A stretch of 64,000 nucleotides of DNA. Source: CAIMUS01 sp046347625. Lineage in GTDB: Bacteria; Pseudomonadota; Gammaproteobacteria; Competibacterales; Competibacteraceae. This document shows positions 19,081 to 28,038 of the stretch, piece after piece (within the stretch, counting starts at the first letter, position 1; every line of letters starts with the position of its first letter). The translations under genes and the position numbers were made by a program. Under the pieces are notes generated by a model. The model ran no database searches. It worked only from the letters and a program-made list of their open reading frames with translations, and had not been told where the DNA came from. The stretch covers positions 186,001 to 250,000 of the forward strand of contig JAXMFU010000003.1 in assembly GCA_046347625.1 (NCBI GenBank), given 5' to 3'.

Positions 19081-19320
19081 TGTGCAGTGTCATCCGAGTA
19101 GATGGAATGTTTGGTCGAGGCGTCTGTGCCTATGGTGTTCGCCGTTGTCTAAACAAGAAAAATCTCGATTTAAGGCAGCGTCCACAAGCTGTCAGTGCAA
19201 GTCGTGGCTTGCAACGAACACTAATTTTTTATATTATAAAAATCTTTTCATTTCAACCACTTACTTCGAAAAACCCGACAGGCTGCTAGTATTAGACATG
19301 CTACGAGGAGATTTAAGCAT
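19081..19320. promoter_or_regulatory. AT-rich divergent intergenic region between flippase and initiating transferase
   Basis: The 240-base gap separates two divergent genes and contains a strongly AT-rich stretch (about 19210-19260), unlike its surroundings. A GAGGAG ribosome-binding site at ~19304 precedes the ATG at 19321. Promoters for both directions are expected here; no specific operator could be identified. Confidence 0.4.
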
Positions 19321-20184
19321 ATGTTATCGGAAATGTCTGCGAAAGACCGCCTACAACGGCGAGCCGAGACCGCATCGCCGCAACGGCATGCCGGGATGAC
19401 CGAGGGTGATGCAAAGGCGGATATCGGTGGTGCCAACAGGAAGGCCACCGGTCCTGGTTTGACCTATCGCGTAGTCACTCGGGTCATCGAATTCGCGGTC
19501 TCGACAACCGTACTGCTCGTGTTCGCGCCGATCATGCTCGCGATCGCAATTGCAGTTCGTCTGGACTCGCCCGGGCCCGTCCTGTTCCGTCAGGTACGCG
19601 TAGGTATCAACCGACGCCATCACAATGATTCCAACTGGACCGGCGAGGAGCGCCGAGTCGAGGAGCGGTACGGTAAGCCGTTCACAATTTACAAGTTTCG
19701 CTCGATGTATATCGATGCCCGGGAGCGGTTTCCCGCACGTTACGCGTACGAGCACACGGATGAGCAGCGTTATACCCATCCGATGAAGGCCTTGATGGGA
19801 AGCGAATCCGGGGTACAGGCCGACGGTACGGTGGAGGACCTCGGTGCGGATCCGCGTCTGACTCGGGTCGGGCGCTGGCTTAGGAGAACGAGCCTCGATG
19901 AGCTGCCAAACCTCTTCAACGTGCTGCGGGGGGAGTTGGCGTTGGTGGGACCCCGGCCGGACATCGTGGAGAATATCCGCCATTACCTTCCAGAGCACAT
20001 GCGGAAGCTCGACGTCAAACCTGGTGTCACCGGTCTCGCACAAATCATGGGTCGAGGCATGCTTTCATTCCACCAGACCAACGAGTATGACGTCCAATAT
20101 GTCGATCAGCAGTCGCTCCTGCTCGACCTGAAAATATTGTTCAAGACATTCTGGGTTACCATAAAGCGGGAAGGAGCCTATTGA
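19321..20184 (+). CDS. Initiating undecaprenyl-phosphate sugar-phosphate transferase
   Basis: A 287-aa bacterial sugar transferase (PHPT family, WbaP/WcaJ C-terminal type). It would transfer a sugar-1-phosphate to undecaprenyl phosphate and so start repeat-unit synthesis. It has one hydrophobic segment at ~60-80 followed by RLDSPGPVLFRQVRVG, KFRSMYIDARERF, RRTSLDELPNLFNVLRGE (catalytic Asp-Glu) and VGPRPDI, all hallmarks of the family. The N-terminal ~45 residues are polar and not conserved. Its stop overlaps the next gene's start. Confidence 0.93.
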   Translation: MLSEMSAKDRLQRRAETASPQRHAGMTEGDAKADIGGANRKATGPGLTYRVVTRVIEFAVSTTVLLVFAPIMLAIAIAVRLDSPGPVLFRQVRVGINRRHHNDSNWTGEERRVEERYGKPFTIYKFRSMYIDARERFPARYAYEHTDEQRYTHPMKALMGSESGVQADGTVEDLGADPRLTRVGRWLRRTSLDELPNLFNVLRGELALVGPRPDIVENIRHYLPEHMRKLDVKPGVTGLAQIMGRGMLSFHQTNEYDVQYVDQQSLLLDLKILFKTFWVTIKREGAY

Positions 20185-21704
20185 TGCAGCGCTGCCACCG
20201 CAACCAAAGATTCTTCCCGAACCCGTTCGGCGTTATCGCCCTCGTCGCCGCGGTCTGTCTGGTCAACAGCTACGAATCCACTACCGCACGGGCTGCCGAC
20301 TACCCGCAGTATCTGGTATTCCAGCTCTTCATGGCGGGTGCGGGGTTTACCGACGTCCCGAAGGGCAACGTGCTCACCAATCCGCCGGCCAAGACCAAAA
20401 TCGATCAGGATGTGCAAGCAATCATAGACGTCATTGGGGAACGGGGCGACGAGAACCACGTTCTCGGGTTTGCAATCGGGCCGCTTGCGCTCGACTACAC
20501 TAGAAACGAAAACGGCGACAATACCGAAAATAAGCTGCGCAGTCTCATTCAGGACTCATTTGACATCGCACTTGCGAAGAATGTAGCGGTCGTCTTTCAT
20601 ATCGATGACTCGAAGTTCTGGCACACTCGTAAGGATCTTTGGAGCGACAAAAAAAACATTGAGTGGGTCGATTGGGATGGTACTGCCAATACCGGCCAGT
20701 ACCTGAACTGGGGAAGCCCCTGGCAGCTGGCACCGCAAGTCTGCTTCAACAGCCCTACTGTCGTAAAGGAGGTCAAGCGCATCGCCGGAGACATCATCGG
20801 CAGAGAAATCCGCTTCGGCATGGATCGATTGCGCGCAAGGAACCGCGAGTACCTCTTCGGCGGCGTCATCGTCGGCTGGGAAACAGCACTCGGTAGAGAT
20901 TTCGTAACCCAAAAAACCCTTGGCTACTGCGCCCTGACCAACCGTGGCTTTAGTAAATCTAACCCCCCACGCGACCAAGCCTACAAAGATGAAGAGCTTG
21001 AAAAGGTGCTCAAAGAGTGGATCGAGACATGGTCGGGCGCCATTCTGGCAGCAGGCGTGCCGCGCGACAAGATTTTCTCCCACATCGCCTTCTCCCCTCC
21101 GGCAGCGTACGACGCCAGAAAAGCACCCAGCTACTCCGAGCATGTACTATGGACACCGCCGTCCGTAGCCTTCGGCAATAACCACTATCCGGGGTTCACC
21201 ACCTACCCCGATGAAGGGATCCTGGGCCAGATCTACGCCGAGCTCGGACGGCACGGAAACCCACCTTGGGCCTCGGCCGAGGGCACCAATGTGTGGATAC
21301 ACGAGGGACCCCCGAAAAAGCCCGCCCAATCCATGGAGACTTATCTTGCGAGCCTGTTCAACCACGGCGCCACGATCACAAATTTATTCGGTTGGGGCAT
21401 CGGCGACCATGGCAATCCTTTTCGCGATGCAACCGAAGGTCCGGCATCCATACAGGCATACCGCAAGTTCCTTCGCGGCGAGTCTCTCGTGGAGCAGACG
21501 GCTTCCGAGGGTACAGACAACAAAAAGCAGACACTGCGCGATCGCATCCGGGCCCTGCCATCCAAGATCGAGGCCTACGTGCAGGGCGGAGGCGATATGC
21601 GTAAGGTCGGGCCCAAGGTCAAGGAAATGCAGGGGTTCCTGGACAGAGGCGATCTCGTGAATGTCGAGCGTGTGCTTAACGAAATTCTGGCAATCGTCGA
21701 GTAG
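20184..21704 (+). CDS. Secreted TIM-barrel-like (glycoside hydrolase-like) protein
   Basis: A 506-aa exported protein with a signal peptide (hydrophobic FGVIALVAAVCLVNSY, cleavage near the ARA/AD site at ~34). The mature part alternates strands and helices with acidic tips (AVVFHIDDSKF, VIVGWETAL, WASAEGTNVWIHEG), the look of a (beta/alpha)8 glycoside hydrolase with Glu candidates at the strand ends. No family was firmly recognised. The C-terminal ~80 residues are helical. The ATG at 20184 overlaps the preceding stop (TGATG), so it is probably co-translated with the initiating transferase; a polysaccharide-trimming role is a reasonable inference. A TTG at 20181 is a less likely start. Confidence 0.6.
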   Translation: MQRCHRNQRFFPNPFGVIALVAAVCLVNSYESTTARAADYPQYLVFQLFMAGAGFTDVPKGNVLTNPPAKTKIDQDVQAIIDVIGERGDENHVLGFAIGPLALDYTRNENGDNTENKLRSLIQDSFDIALAKNVAVVFHIDDSKFWHTRKDLWSDKKNIEWVDWDGTANTGQYLNWGSPWQLAPQVCFNSPTVVKEVKRIAGDIIGREIRFGMDRLRARNREYLFGGVIVGWETALGRDFVTQKTLGYCALTNRGFSKSNPPRDQAYKDEELEKVLKEWIETWSGAILAAGVPRDKIFSHIAFSPPAAYDARKAPSYSEHVLWTPPSVAFGNNHYPGFTTYPDEGILGQIYAELGRHGNPPWASAEGTNVWIHEGPPKKPAQSMETYLASLFNHGATITNLFGWGIGDHGNPFRDATEGPASIQAYRKFLRGESLVEQTASEGTDNKKQTLRDRIRALPSKIEAYVQGGGDMRKVGPKVKEMQGFLDRGDLVNVERVLNEILAIVE

Positions 21705-21785
21705 CTCCAGTCACTCGACCTGCCCGGTGAGCCGAGCTTTTTCCTTAAGCCTCACACCGCCGATCGCGACCTGGATTAAACCAGG

Positions 21786-23147
21786 TTACCAATTGCAGTT
21801 CACTGTTCCCGTGCAGGTGAATACTCCTTGACCCGCTGTGCTGACAGCGGCCCCCGGCGCGATGAACGGATTGCAGCTGGGCACACCCCACGGTTCCATA
21901 ATCCCAGACCCGAACGGGCAGGCATCACCAGCGTTTTGCAGTAACATGCCGTTGTGTAGGTGTATCTGGCTCGTCGTCTCGTGAGCAACCAGCGCGGCGC
22001 CGTAGATGATACTGTCGTAGATGTTCACGACGCCGTTCCCCATGGCCTCGATCGCCTGGCTGTGGATCTGGGAGTGGTGGATAGCCACCGTACTGTTCCA
22101 TCCAAGAGCCGCGGCGACGGCGAACTGGAAGATCGAATCGTAGACCTGCACATGGCCATTAGCGCCCGTACCGATCTCGTTGAGCATCGAGTTCGTGATC
22201 GTGAGCATCTGGTTGTCGAACGCGTAAACCTGCCAACCCACAAGACCGAGCTGTACATTGTTGAGTATCAATCGACCATTGTCCAGGATGGTGTTCTGCA
22301 AGCCGACGGCAAGGTTGCTCAGGGTTTGGACGCCGCTCTCGACATCGTAGGCGATCCGCAGCTCTCCGTTCTGTGGCCTACCCACGCCGTTGATCGTGAC
22401 CCTCGATCCCTCGTGCGACTCCACCCCCAGCCCAGGCATCGCGCCCGCCACTTCCAATTGCCAGAGCACACCGGTAAGGTTCGGGCTGTCGCGTCCCACC
22501 TTCCACGAGAACGCTTGTAATTTGCCGTTCCCGTCGGCCTGCATCGGCAGGTCGAGGGTGCCCGACATCCCTGCGATCAGATCCAGCCAGATGCCCGAGT
22601 TCGTAACACCAGAGACCTGGATGGTCGAACCCTCCTTGACGTAGATCTCGGTCGGCAGCTTGACCGAATCGATGGCAATGAGCTTCGAGTGGCCGAAGAA
22701 GTTCCCTATCAGCCAGTCTCTCATGTTATCGAGCCTGCTGTTAACGACAATCATCTGCGAGCCGCCAAACGCATTGTACAGCATATACTTGAGACCAGGG
22801 CCTTGGTTGACCACGACCCTGGTGTCGCGGAATAGGAGTGAGGCCGTATCGAAGCTCTGTATCTCGCGCTGTCGATTGTAGTCCTGCATAATGGCAAAAG
22901 TGCCCCCTATGACCTGCAGCACCGCGTTTCCGGTCATCGTGACGTTGCCCGCTACGGCGAACACCTTATCGGGGTTTCCCGTGAAATCCGCGACCATTCG
23001 TCCTCCAGTCCCGATCGTAAGGTTGCCCGTCACCATGCAGGATTCCGAGAGCTGGACTGCCTCGAGGATGACCTGGTCACCCGCGTTGCAGACCGGGCTT
23101 GGCGGCATGGCCGCCAACACCGGAGTGGAGCCAAGTCCGCTGAACAT
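21786..23147 (-). CDS. Secreted beta-helix-like repeat protein, 5' end replaced by an IS3 fragment
   Basis: The protein has many short Asn/Gly-rich strands (DTRVVVNQGPG, NSRLDNMRDW, NNVQLGLVGW, DSIIYGAALV), the pattern of a right-handed parallel beta-helix, as in surface or polysaccharide-lyase-like proteins. A signal peptide core is visible before an Ala-Ala cleavage site (LLMFSGLGSTPVLAA). The reading frame is open upstream to 23576, but that part is an IS3 remnant and unrelated DNA. I use the first ATG inside the native sequence (23147), giving 453 aa with a very short n-region; the native start was probably upstream and lost to the insertion. Expression may be impaired. Confidence 0.6.
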   Translation of the reverse strand: MFSGLGSTPVLAAMPPSPVCNAGDQVILEAVQLSESCMVTGNLTIGTGGRMVADFTGNPDKVFAVAGNVTMTGNAVLQVIGGTFAIMQDYNRQREIQSFDTASLLFRDTRVVVNQGPGLKYMLYNAFGGSQMIVVNSRLDNMRDWLIGNFFGHSKLIAIDSVKLPTEIYVKEGSTIQVSGVTNSGIWLDLIAGMSGTLDLPMQADGNGKLQAFSWKVGRDSPNLTGVLWQLEVAGAMPGLGVESHEGSRVTINGVGRPQNGELRIAYDVESGVQTLSNLAVGLQNTILDNGRLILNNVQLGLVGWQVYAFDNQMLTITNSMLNEIGTGANGHVQVYDSIFQFAVAAALGWNSTVAIHHSQIHSQAIEAMGNGVVNIYDSIIYGAALVAHETTSQIHLHNGMLLQNAGDACPFGSGIMEPWGVPSCNPFIAPGAAVSTAGQGVFTCTGTVNCNW

Positions 23148-23179
23148 GAGCAATACGATTGCCCCGATTCGTGGCAGTG

Positions 23180-23342
23180 TGAAGTGGACCCTAAAATTAG
23201 ACCAGAAATCTAAGCGCTGCTTTCGCCAAAAAAGCACGGCAAACTGATGAGTCAGAAGCGACAGCAGTACGGCGCGGAATTCAGAGCCAAGGTCGCCCTG
23301 GAAGCGGCCCGGGAAAAGGCAACCGCGGCGCGATTGGCGTAG
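23180..23342 (+). pseudogene. IS3-family left end and truncated OrfA
   Basis: The IS3-type tip (GTGGACCCTAAAATTAGACC, from ~23184) is followed by an OrfA N-terminus at 23247-23342 (MSQKRQQYGAEFRAKVALEA). It has 31 codons and then a TAG, where complete OrfA proteins run to ~100 aa. No OrfB or right end is seen. Its insertion point falls at the 5' end of the beta-helix gene. Confidence 0.8.
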
Positions 23343-23836
23343 AAGCATAGGATTCATCCTCCTAATGAACCCATGGCAGCGATATTCGGTGAATGGGAAA
23401 AAGCCGGAGATAATTTTGCTCAGGAGTGAGAAATTTTCCTGCTTCGAGGACGTACGACAGGGTGCATGGTTGCAATGGGCCAATGTAGGCATGATTGAAT
23501 TCCCCAGTTGTTTGGCCCGACCCCGGGTAACGCCACAACGACAGAGAATTGCAGGTATGCCCACACAATCATTCATTGTAGAGAGGCGTATCTGGCGATC
23601 CCGCTGTCATAGGGCCAAGACCCCGTAGACCGGTGATTTTGCGTCACCATCTTTCGATGGTTTTGCCTTTGTCAGATAGACGCCCATTGTCATGCAAATG
23701 AAATGCCATGTTGCCGGTTTCCGGGTAAAGACTGGACCCGGCGGCAGCGACCCCGGCGGTATTTATGTGATTTAAGGGCCAAAGATGACAATTTTGGGCA
23801 TAAACCGCTTTCATTTTGAGATCTGGAGTTCTCGAA
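23343..23836. other. Gene-free stretch between IS remnants
   Basis: About 490 bases between the IS3 fragment and the IS1 remnant. Open frames are short and have no recognisable content. Nothing further can be supported. Confidence 0.5.
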
Positions 23837-24073
23837 GGTAGTGTACGATTATTGTTGTCAATGGATTTAAACAGCAAGACCAAATTCATAACGATTCACA
23901 AATAATCCAATCACAATATCATGCATCTGTTCTTTTTTTGAGAAACAGATAGTTTTACGAGCGAGTCGCTTAATTCGGGTGCGTAAAGTCAAATGTTTAC
24001 GCTCTATTTTCTGAGTGTTTTCCTTGCCAATAATATGTTGTTCAGGATCAAGGTTTCGCTCATAGGCACCCCA
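23837..24073 (-). mobile_element. IS1-family remnant (right part)
   Basis: It starts with the IS1-type tip GGTAGTGTACGATT and encodes the C-terminal ~65 residues of an IS1 transposase on the minus strand (GAYERNLDPEQHIIGKENTQK to NRYEFGLAV). It is almost identical to 36482-36718 of the second copy and breaks off at the GCACCCCAA of that copy. The catalytic region is lost. Confidence 0.85.
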
Positions 24074-24110
24074 AGCCTTGATCAAGGCAGATGGAGTATA
24101 ACCTACGGAA

Positions 24111-25316
24111 GTGAGTGTTGACATCCGTGACACCACGGCGCATTTGAACCGCTTTCGGCGGCAGGTGCAGGGGGGCACGCCGGTCACGACGTTGCAGGCG
24201 AATGCCCAAAAAGAAGGGGCGCAGGTGTTGGATTTTCTGGAGCGCCACAGTCAGACGGTACTCCAGCAGCACGGGTTCGATGCGCAGGGTCGCCCGAGCG
24301 AAGCCGCGGTAGCGGCCGTGGCGGCGGGCGTGGAGGGGCGCCTGGAGGCGGCGACGGTGGAGGAGCAGTTGACCGCGGTGTGTCAGGAGATGGCGGTGCG
24401 CGGGTTAACGCCGGCTCAGGTCGTTACCGCCCGGCGCCGGGCCGCCAAGGCGGTCTACGAGGACCCGACCCAGTGTGTGAACGTGGCGGTGGACGATGTG
24501 GCGGTGAAAAAGCAAAAAGCGCATCGGCAACACCGAACTTCTCCGCCGCCAGTCGCGAGCGCTCCTCCCGAGACGGTGACCCCGGCAGTGACCCCGGCCA
24601 GCGACCATTCGCCTACCCCGGCGGCGAGCAGCGGGCGCCAACGCCCCCAGGTCGCCAATACGGTCGCCCGTATCGAGCAGGATTCGAAGCAACGTTTTAC
24701 TCTCAGCGGCAGCAGCTTTGGACAGGTGCTCCGGTTTGTCTTGGCCTTCTTACTCACCAACAACCTGCTCGGCGGTCGAATTCATTTCTTTACCGATGGC
24801 GATAAAAGCCTGCAACAGACGATTCTGGCCTTCTTTCCCTGGCATCCACGGGTGTGGTTGCTACTGGACTGGTATCACCGGGTCAAGAAATTCAAGGAGG
24901 ACTCGAGCTTAGCCTGTCGGGGTCGCATGATTCGTAACCAGCATCTGCACCCGCTCCTCCGCTTCTTGTGGTACGGCTTAGTGACCGAAGCGCAGCAGTA
25001 CCTGACCACGATTCCCGCCAACGACCTGAAAGACACCGCGCCGATTGAGCGGCTCACGCAGTATCTCGACCGCAATCAGGGCTCGATCCCCTGCTATGCG
25101 CGGCGCCGCCGACTTGGCTTGCGCAACGGCAGCAGTCCGGTCGAGAGTGCCAACAACGAGGTCACCGCCCACCGCCAGAAACGCAATGGGATGAGTTGGT
25201 CCAAGGCGGGCTCGCAGGCTTTGATCGCCTTAAGCGTACTGGTCTGTAATCACTGTCAGGCGATCTGGGTCCGAAAGCACACCATCCCGCTTCGGTTTGT
25301 CAATAAGGCGGCTTGA
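24111..25316 (+). CDS. Transposase-like protein (ISLre2/ISKra4-like C-terminal region)
   Basis: The 401-aa protein has an N-terminal alpha-helical part, a Pro/Thr/Ala-rich linker (~140-185) and a C-terminal DDE-like region. FTDGDKSLQQTI and LLLDWYHRVKKFKED match the Asp and DxYH pattern of ISLre2/ISKra4-type transposases, and SSPVESANNEVTAHRQKRNGM resembles their Glu-containing end. The GTG at 24111 is the first start after the IS1 remnant; the natural 5' end may be missing. No terminal repeats were recognised, so the element boundaries are open. The family assignment is tentative. Confidence 0.55.
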   Translation: MSVDIRDTTAHLNRFRRQVQGGTPVTTLQANAQKEGAQVLDFLERHSQTVLQQHGFDAQGRPSEAAVAAVAAGVEGRLEAATVEEQLTAVCQEMAVRGLTPAQVVTARRRAAKAVYEDPTQCVNVAVDDVAVKKQKAHRQHRTSPPPVASAPPETVTPAVTPASDHSPTPAASSGRQRPQVANTVARIEQDSKQRFTLSGSSFGQVLRFVLAFLLTNNLLGGRIHFFTDGDKSLQQTILAFFPWHPRVWLLLDWYHRVKKFKEDSSLACRGRMIRNQHLHPLLRFLWYGLVTEAQQYLTTIPANDLKDTAPIERLTQYLDRNQGSIPCYARRRRLGLRNGSSPVESANNEVTAHRQKRNGMSWSKAGSQALIALSVLVCNHCQAIWVRKHTIPLRFVNKAA

Positions 25317-25359
25317 CGCAGAGCAGAGACTGGCAGCCCCTTGGGTCGTTGATTCAATT

Positions 25360-25490
25360 GTACAGGCCGAAATTTATCATAAAATCTTGAAAAGGGGCTG
25401 CCGGATTGAAACCCGGCAGTTGGAAACGGCAGCGCGGTTGGAACGGTATCTGGCGATTGACAGTGTGGTGGCGTGGCGGGTGCTAGAAGC
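25360..25490 (+). pseudogene. IS4/Tn5-type transposase C-terminal fragment
   Basis: The translation (VQAEIYHKILKRGCRIETRQLETAARLERYLAIDSVVAWRVL, given here only as a description of position) contains the Y-x2-K/R...E-x6 signature of IS4-type enzymes: IYHKILKRG, then IETRQLETAARLERYLA. Only ~45 codons are left, with no N-terminal catalytic region. It is cut on the right by the IS630-like element at 25507. Confidence 0.65.
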
Positions 25491-25506
25491 CTGTCGGACT
25501 TCTATA

Positions 25507-26582
25507 GATGTTCGCAAATGAAAAGGTACTTTTAAAGATTTCGTATGATATAACAAAAAATTTTTAAAATTTGGTTTTTCGAATGTTCTTCTGAAGCCAA
25601 TCCTACCCAAGGCGAGGTAATCTTGTCAAGTAATTGATTTCCAATCGGCAGGTTAGAAACCTTCCCCTTTAGGTGGAAGTACTTTAGCCTCATAATGAAA
25701 TAATACATCGGAAGGACACCACCGGACTTTAGTCCGATACCGATCATTTTCAAGCTGAAAATAATCTACCGATTTTACTAGTAGTCATTGAGTAAAAAAT
25801 GGCAGGGACCGCTTTCAACCAGCTTTGATGGACTGAAGCTAGCCTTACAAGGCTAAATTCACAGACGGTATTTAAAAACCTGAAATTCTCACTCGCTTGG
25901 ATCAAAATTCATATCCTCATTCCAAAATTGATCTTCTCTTTCCTTTATTTTTCTAATCACTTTTACACAGGTTGAGCCGTCAACTTTAGTAAATCCCTCG
26001 TTGAACTTTTGACGAAGGGCAATAATCTCATCTTTTTCCTTGAGATGTCGAGAGCGTTTCCCCTTACCAAATTCAAATCCCCAGCGATCCAGTGTCCTGG
26101 CCAAGGTAGCCGGATGGAACCGAAGGGTGGCATCTTTTTCTCGAAGAAAATCATGAATATTTGCCAGGGTTATAAATTGGCCGTTCTGATTGGCTTTACG
26201 AATGAAGCCACGAACAATTTCTTCATACGAGCAGTCCACTGCATAAGAGGGACGCCCTTTGGGTTCAGGCGGCTTGCCTAATAACGAGGGATCTCGCCGA
26301 TAAGTCGCTAGGACTCTCTTGACCGTCGATACGCCTATCTCTAAAGCATCGGCCGTCAACTGAACGCTGGATTCCGTTAGGCCAAATCCCTTCTTGTTAC
26401 GGTCAAAGTATCTTTTTACGCTGACAATGGCACGCTTTTCCCCTGGCTCTAGAGGTTTTCCCCGTATGTATTTCATAACATTACATAAAGTTTTAAAAAG
26501 GCAAATTTAAAAATAAATTTTAGCTAAAGTTATAATTACAACATACGATTTTTTGAAAAGTACCTTTTCATTTGCGAACGAC
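25507..26582 (-). mobile_element. IS630-like element with intact ends
   Basis: Terminal inverted repeats of ~39 bp (GTTCGCAAATGAAAAGGTAC..., 25510 on and 26579 back) are nearly identical over their first 24 bases. The sequence is flanked by TA at both sides (25505-25506 and 26583-26584), the dinucleotide target duplicated by IS630/Tc1 elements. At ~1076 bp the size fits the family. The DNA is clearly more AT-rich than the surroundings, so it is a foreign import. The encoded protein has only a DNA-binding part. Confidence 0.75.
25889..26476 (-). CDS. IS630-type DNA-binding protein lacking the DDE domain
   Basis: The 195-aa product starts MKYIRGKPLEPGEKRAIV and has two helix-turn-helix regions (~20-65, TADALEIGVSTVKRVLATY; and ~95-145, the winged-helix part with HPATLARTLDRWGFEF) as in IS630 transposases. 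It ends in a charged tail where the catalytic domain would begin. The 380 bases downstream to the element end do not encode a recognisable DDE domain in any frame. It could be an inactive derivative or a regulator of related elements. Confidence 0.6.
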   Translation of the reverse strand: MKYIRGKPLEPGEKRAIVSVKRYFDRNKKGFGLTESSVQLTADALEIGVSTVKRVLATYRRDPSLLGKPPEPKGRPSYAVDCSYEEIVRGFIRKANQNGQFITLANIHDFLREKDATLRFHPATLARTLDRWGFEFGKGKRSRHLKEKDEIIALRQKFNEGFTKVDGSTCVKVIRKIKEREDQFWNEDMNFDPSE

Positions 26583-26898
26583 TATAATTTGCCACCTCGC
26601 CCGGAAATGGTATGCCAGGCGTACCCTACCACTTCCAGCGGCGCAGGTCGGGCTCTCAGGGCCGGCGCGGACGCCAGCGCTCCCAGGGCTGGCGCGGACG
26701 CCGGCGCTCCCGGAAACGGGTAATGATACCTTTCATAATTGCACTCACGCGGGCCCTACCACTTCCAGCCTTGTCATCCCCCATCGAGCGCTGTAATCAT
26801 TACCCGCCGCTGTTGTCCTAGTGAAGAATCCAAACCCATTAGCTACTTGAGGAATGACACCGGCCTGGCGCCCTCGGGCGCTGGCCGCTACTTAACTA
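26583..26898. other. Intergenic region with a 27-bp tandem duplication
   Basis: Two 27-bp units (26652-26678 and 26679-26705, GCTCYCAGGGCYGGCGCGGA...) stand in tandem with three or so differences. A short palindrome (GGCGCCCTCGGGCGC, near 26867-26881) lies just before the RND adaptor. No gene was seen; the promoter of the efflux operon is expected here. Confidence 0.6.
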
Positions 26899-28038
26899 AT
26901 GAGTAACTCTTCAGTTTCAGATAATCTCTCGCGGGGGCCTATCCTGTTGCTGTTCCTGCTGGCAGCCGTTGGCTGTTCTCCCGGCAATTCGACGCCCGCG
27001 CCGCAGACCGCCGAGCCGGTGCCGGTCATTGCGGCGAACGTGACGACAAAAAGCGTGCCCGAGCAGGTCAGTGTCATTGGCAACGCCCGCGCTTATGCCA
27101 CGGTGGCGGTTAAATCTCGGGTGGACGGCGAGTTGACCGATGTCCATTTCAAGGAAGGCCAACTGGTGCATCAGGGCGACCTGCTGTTTATGCTCGATGC
27201 CCGCAACTGGCAGGCCCAGCTCGATCAGGTCGAGGCCAATCTGGCGCGGGATCAGGCACAGTTGCAGAACGCCCAGGCGGAGGAACGGCGCTACGCCAGC
27301 CTGCGTGATAAAAATTTTGTCTCCAAGGAAGATTACACCCGGACGCAGACCAATCTTGCGGCCGCCCAGGCCACCGTGCGCGCCGATGAAGCAGCGGTAA
27401 AGAACGCCAGGCTGCAGCTGACCTACGCCACCATTTATTCCCCACTCGACGGGGTGGCCGGCCAGATTCTGCTCCAGCGCGGCAATATGATCAAAGCCAA
27501 CGATACTAACCCGCTGGTGGTGATCAATCAGGTCAACCCGATCTATGTGGAATTCGCCGTGCCGGAGCGCTATCTGCCCACTATTCGCAAATCGATGGCG
27601 GTCCGTCCCCTGACGGTTCAGGCCGCGCCGGAAGGCGACGAGAAAGCCATGGCCGGCGGTACTCTGAGCTTTATCGATAACAGCGTCGATACCGCTACCG
27701 GAACGATCAAGTTGAAAGCTACTTTCGCCAATTCCGACCGTAAGCTCTGGCCGGGACAGTTCGTTAAGGTCAAATTGCTTCTGGGTGAGGAGGAGAATGC
27801 CCTGGTCGTGCCGTCCCAGGCCGTCCAGAACGGACCGGAAGGTGCTTTCGTATTTGTGATCAAACCCGATCGGACGGCGGCGATGCAGCCGGTCACTGTG
27901 GCCCGGACGACCGGTGCGGAGACCGTGATCGCCAAGGGTCTCGAACCCGGCGAACCGGTGGTCATCGACGGCCAAAGCCGCCTGACCACCGGTGCCAAGG
28001 TGGAACTCCGGCAGGGTCTGGCCGAGAATACCCCATGA
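26899..28038 (+). CDS. RND efflux periplasmic adaptor (membrane fusion protein)
   Basis: A 379-aa HlyD/AcrA-type adaptor that would link the inner-membrane pump to an outer-membrane channel. The N-terminus has a lipoprotein signal with lipobox LAAVGC (Cys at ~26). Next come the lipoyl/barrel-sandwich halves (VKSRVDGELTDVHFKEGQLV at ~73-92 and YATIYSPLDGVAGQIL), a helical hairpin between them (~100-170), and a beta-barrel region (GTIKLKATFAN...LWPGQFVKVKLLL). It overlaps the pump gene by four bases (ATGA). No outer-membrane factor gene is present in the window. Confidence 0.94.
   Translation: MSNSSVSDNLSRGPILLLFLLAAVGCSPGNSTPAPQTAEPVPVIAANVTTKSVPEQVSVIGNARAYATVAVKSRVDGELTDVHFKEGQLVHQGDLLFMLDARNWQAQLDQVEANLARDQAQLQNAQAEERRYASLRDKNFVSKEDYTRTQTNLAAAQATVRADEAAVKNARLQLTYATIYSPLDGVAGQILLQRGNMIKANDTNPLVVINQVNPIYVEFAVPERYLPTIRKSMAVRPLTVQAAPEGDEKAMAGGTLSFIDNSVDTATGTIKLKATFANSDRKLWPGQFVKVKLLLGEEENALVVPSQAVQNGPEGAFVFVIKPDRTAAMQPVTVARTTGAETVIAKGLEPGEPVVIDGQSRLTTGAKVELRQGLAENTP

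Noticed and set aside
23147..23576. N-terminal extension of the beta-helix protein
   Set aside because: It crosses an IS3 tip and unrelated DNA; not part of the native gene.
26917..27975. Minus-strand frame of 352 aa
   Set aside because: It is a shadow of the RND adaptor gene.
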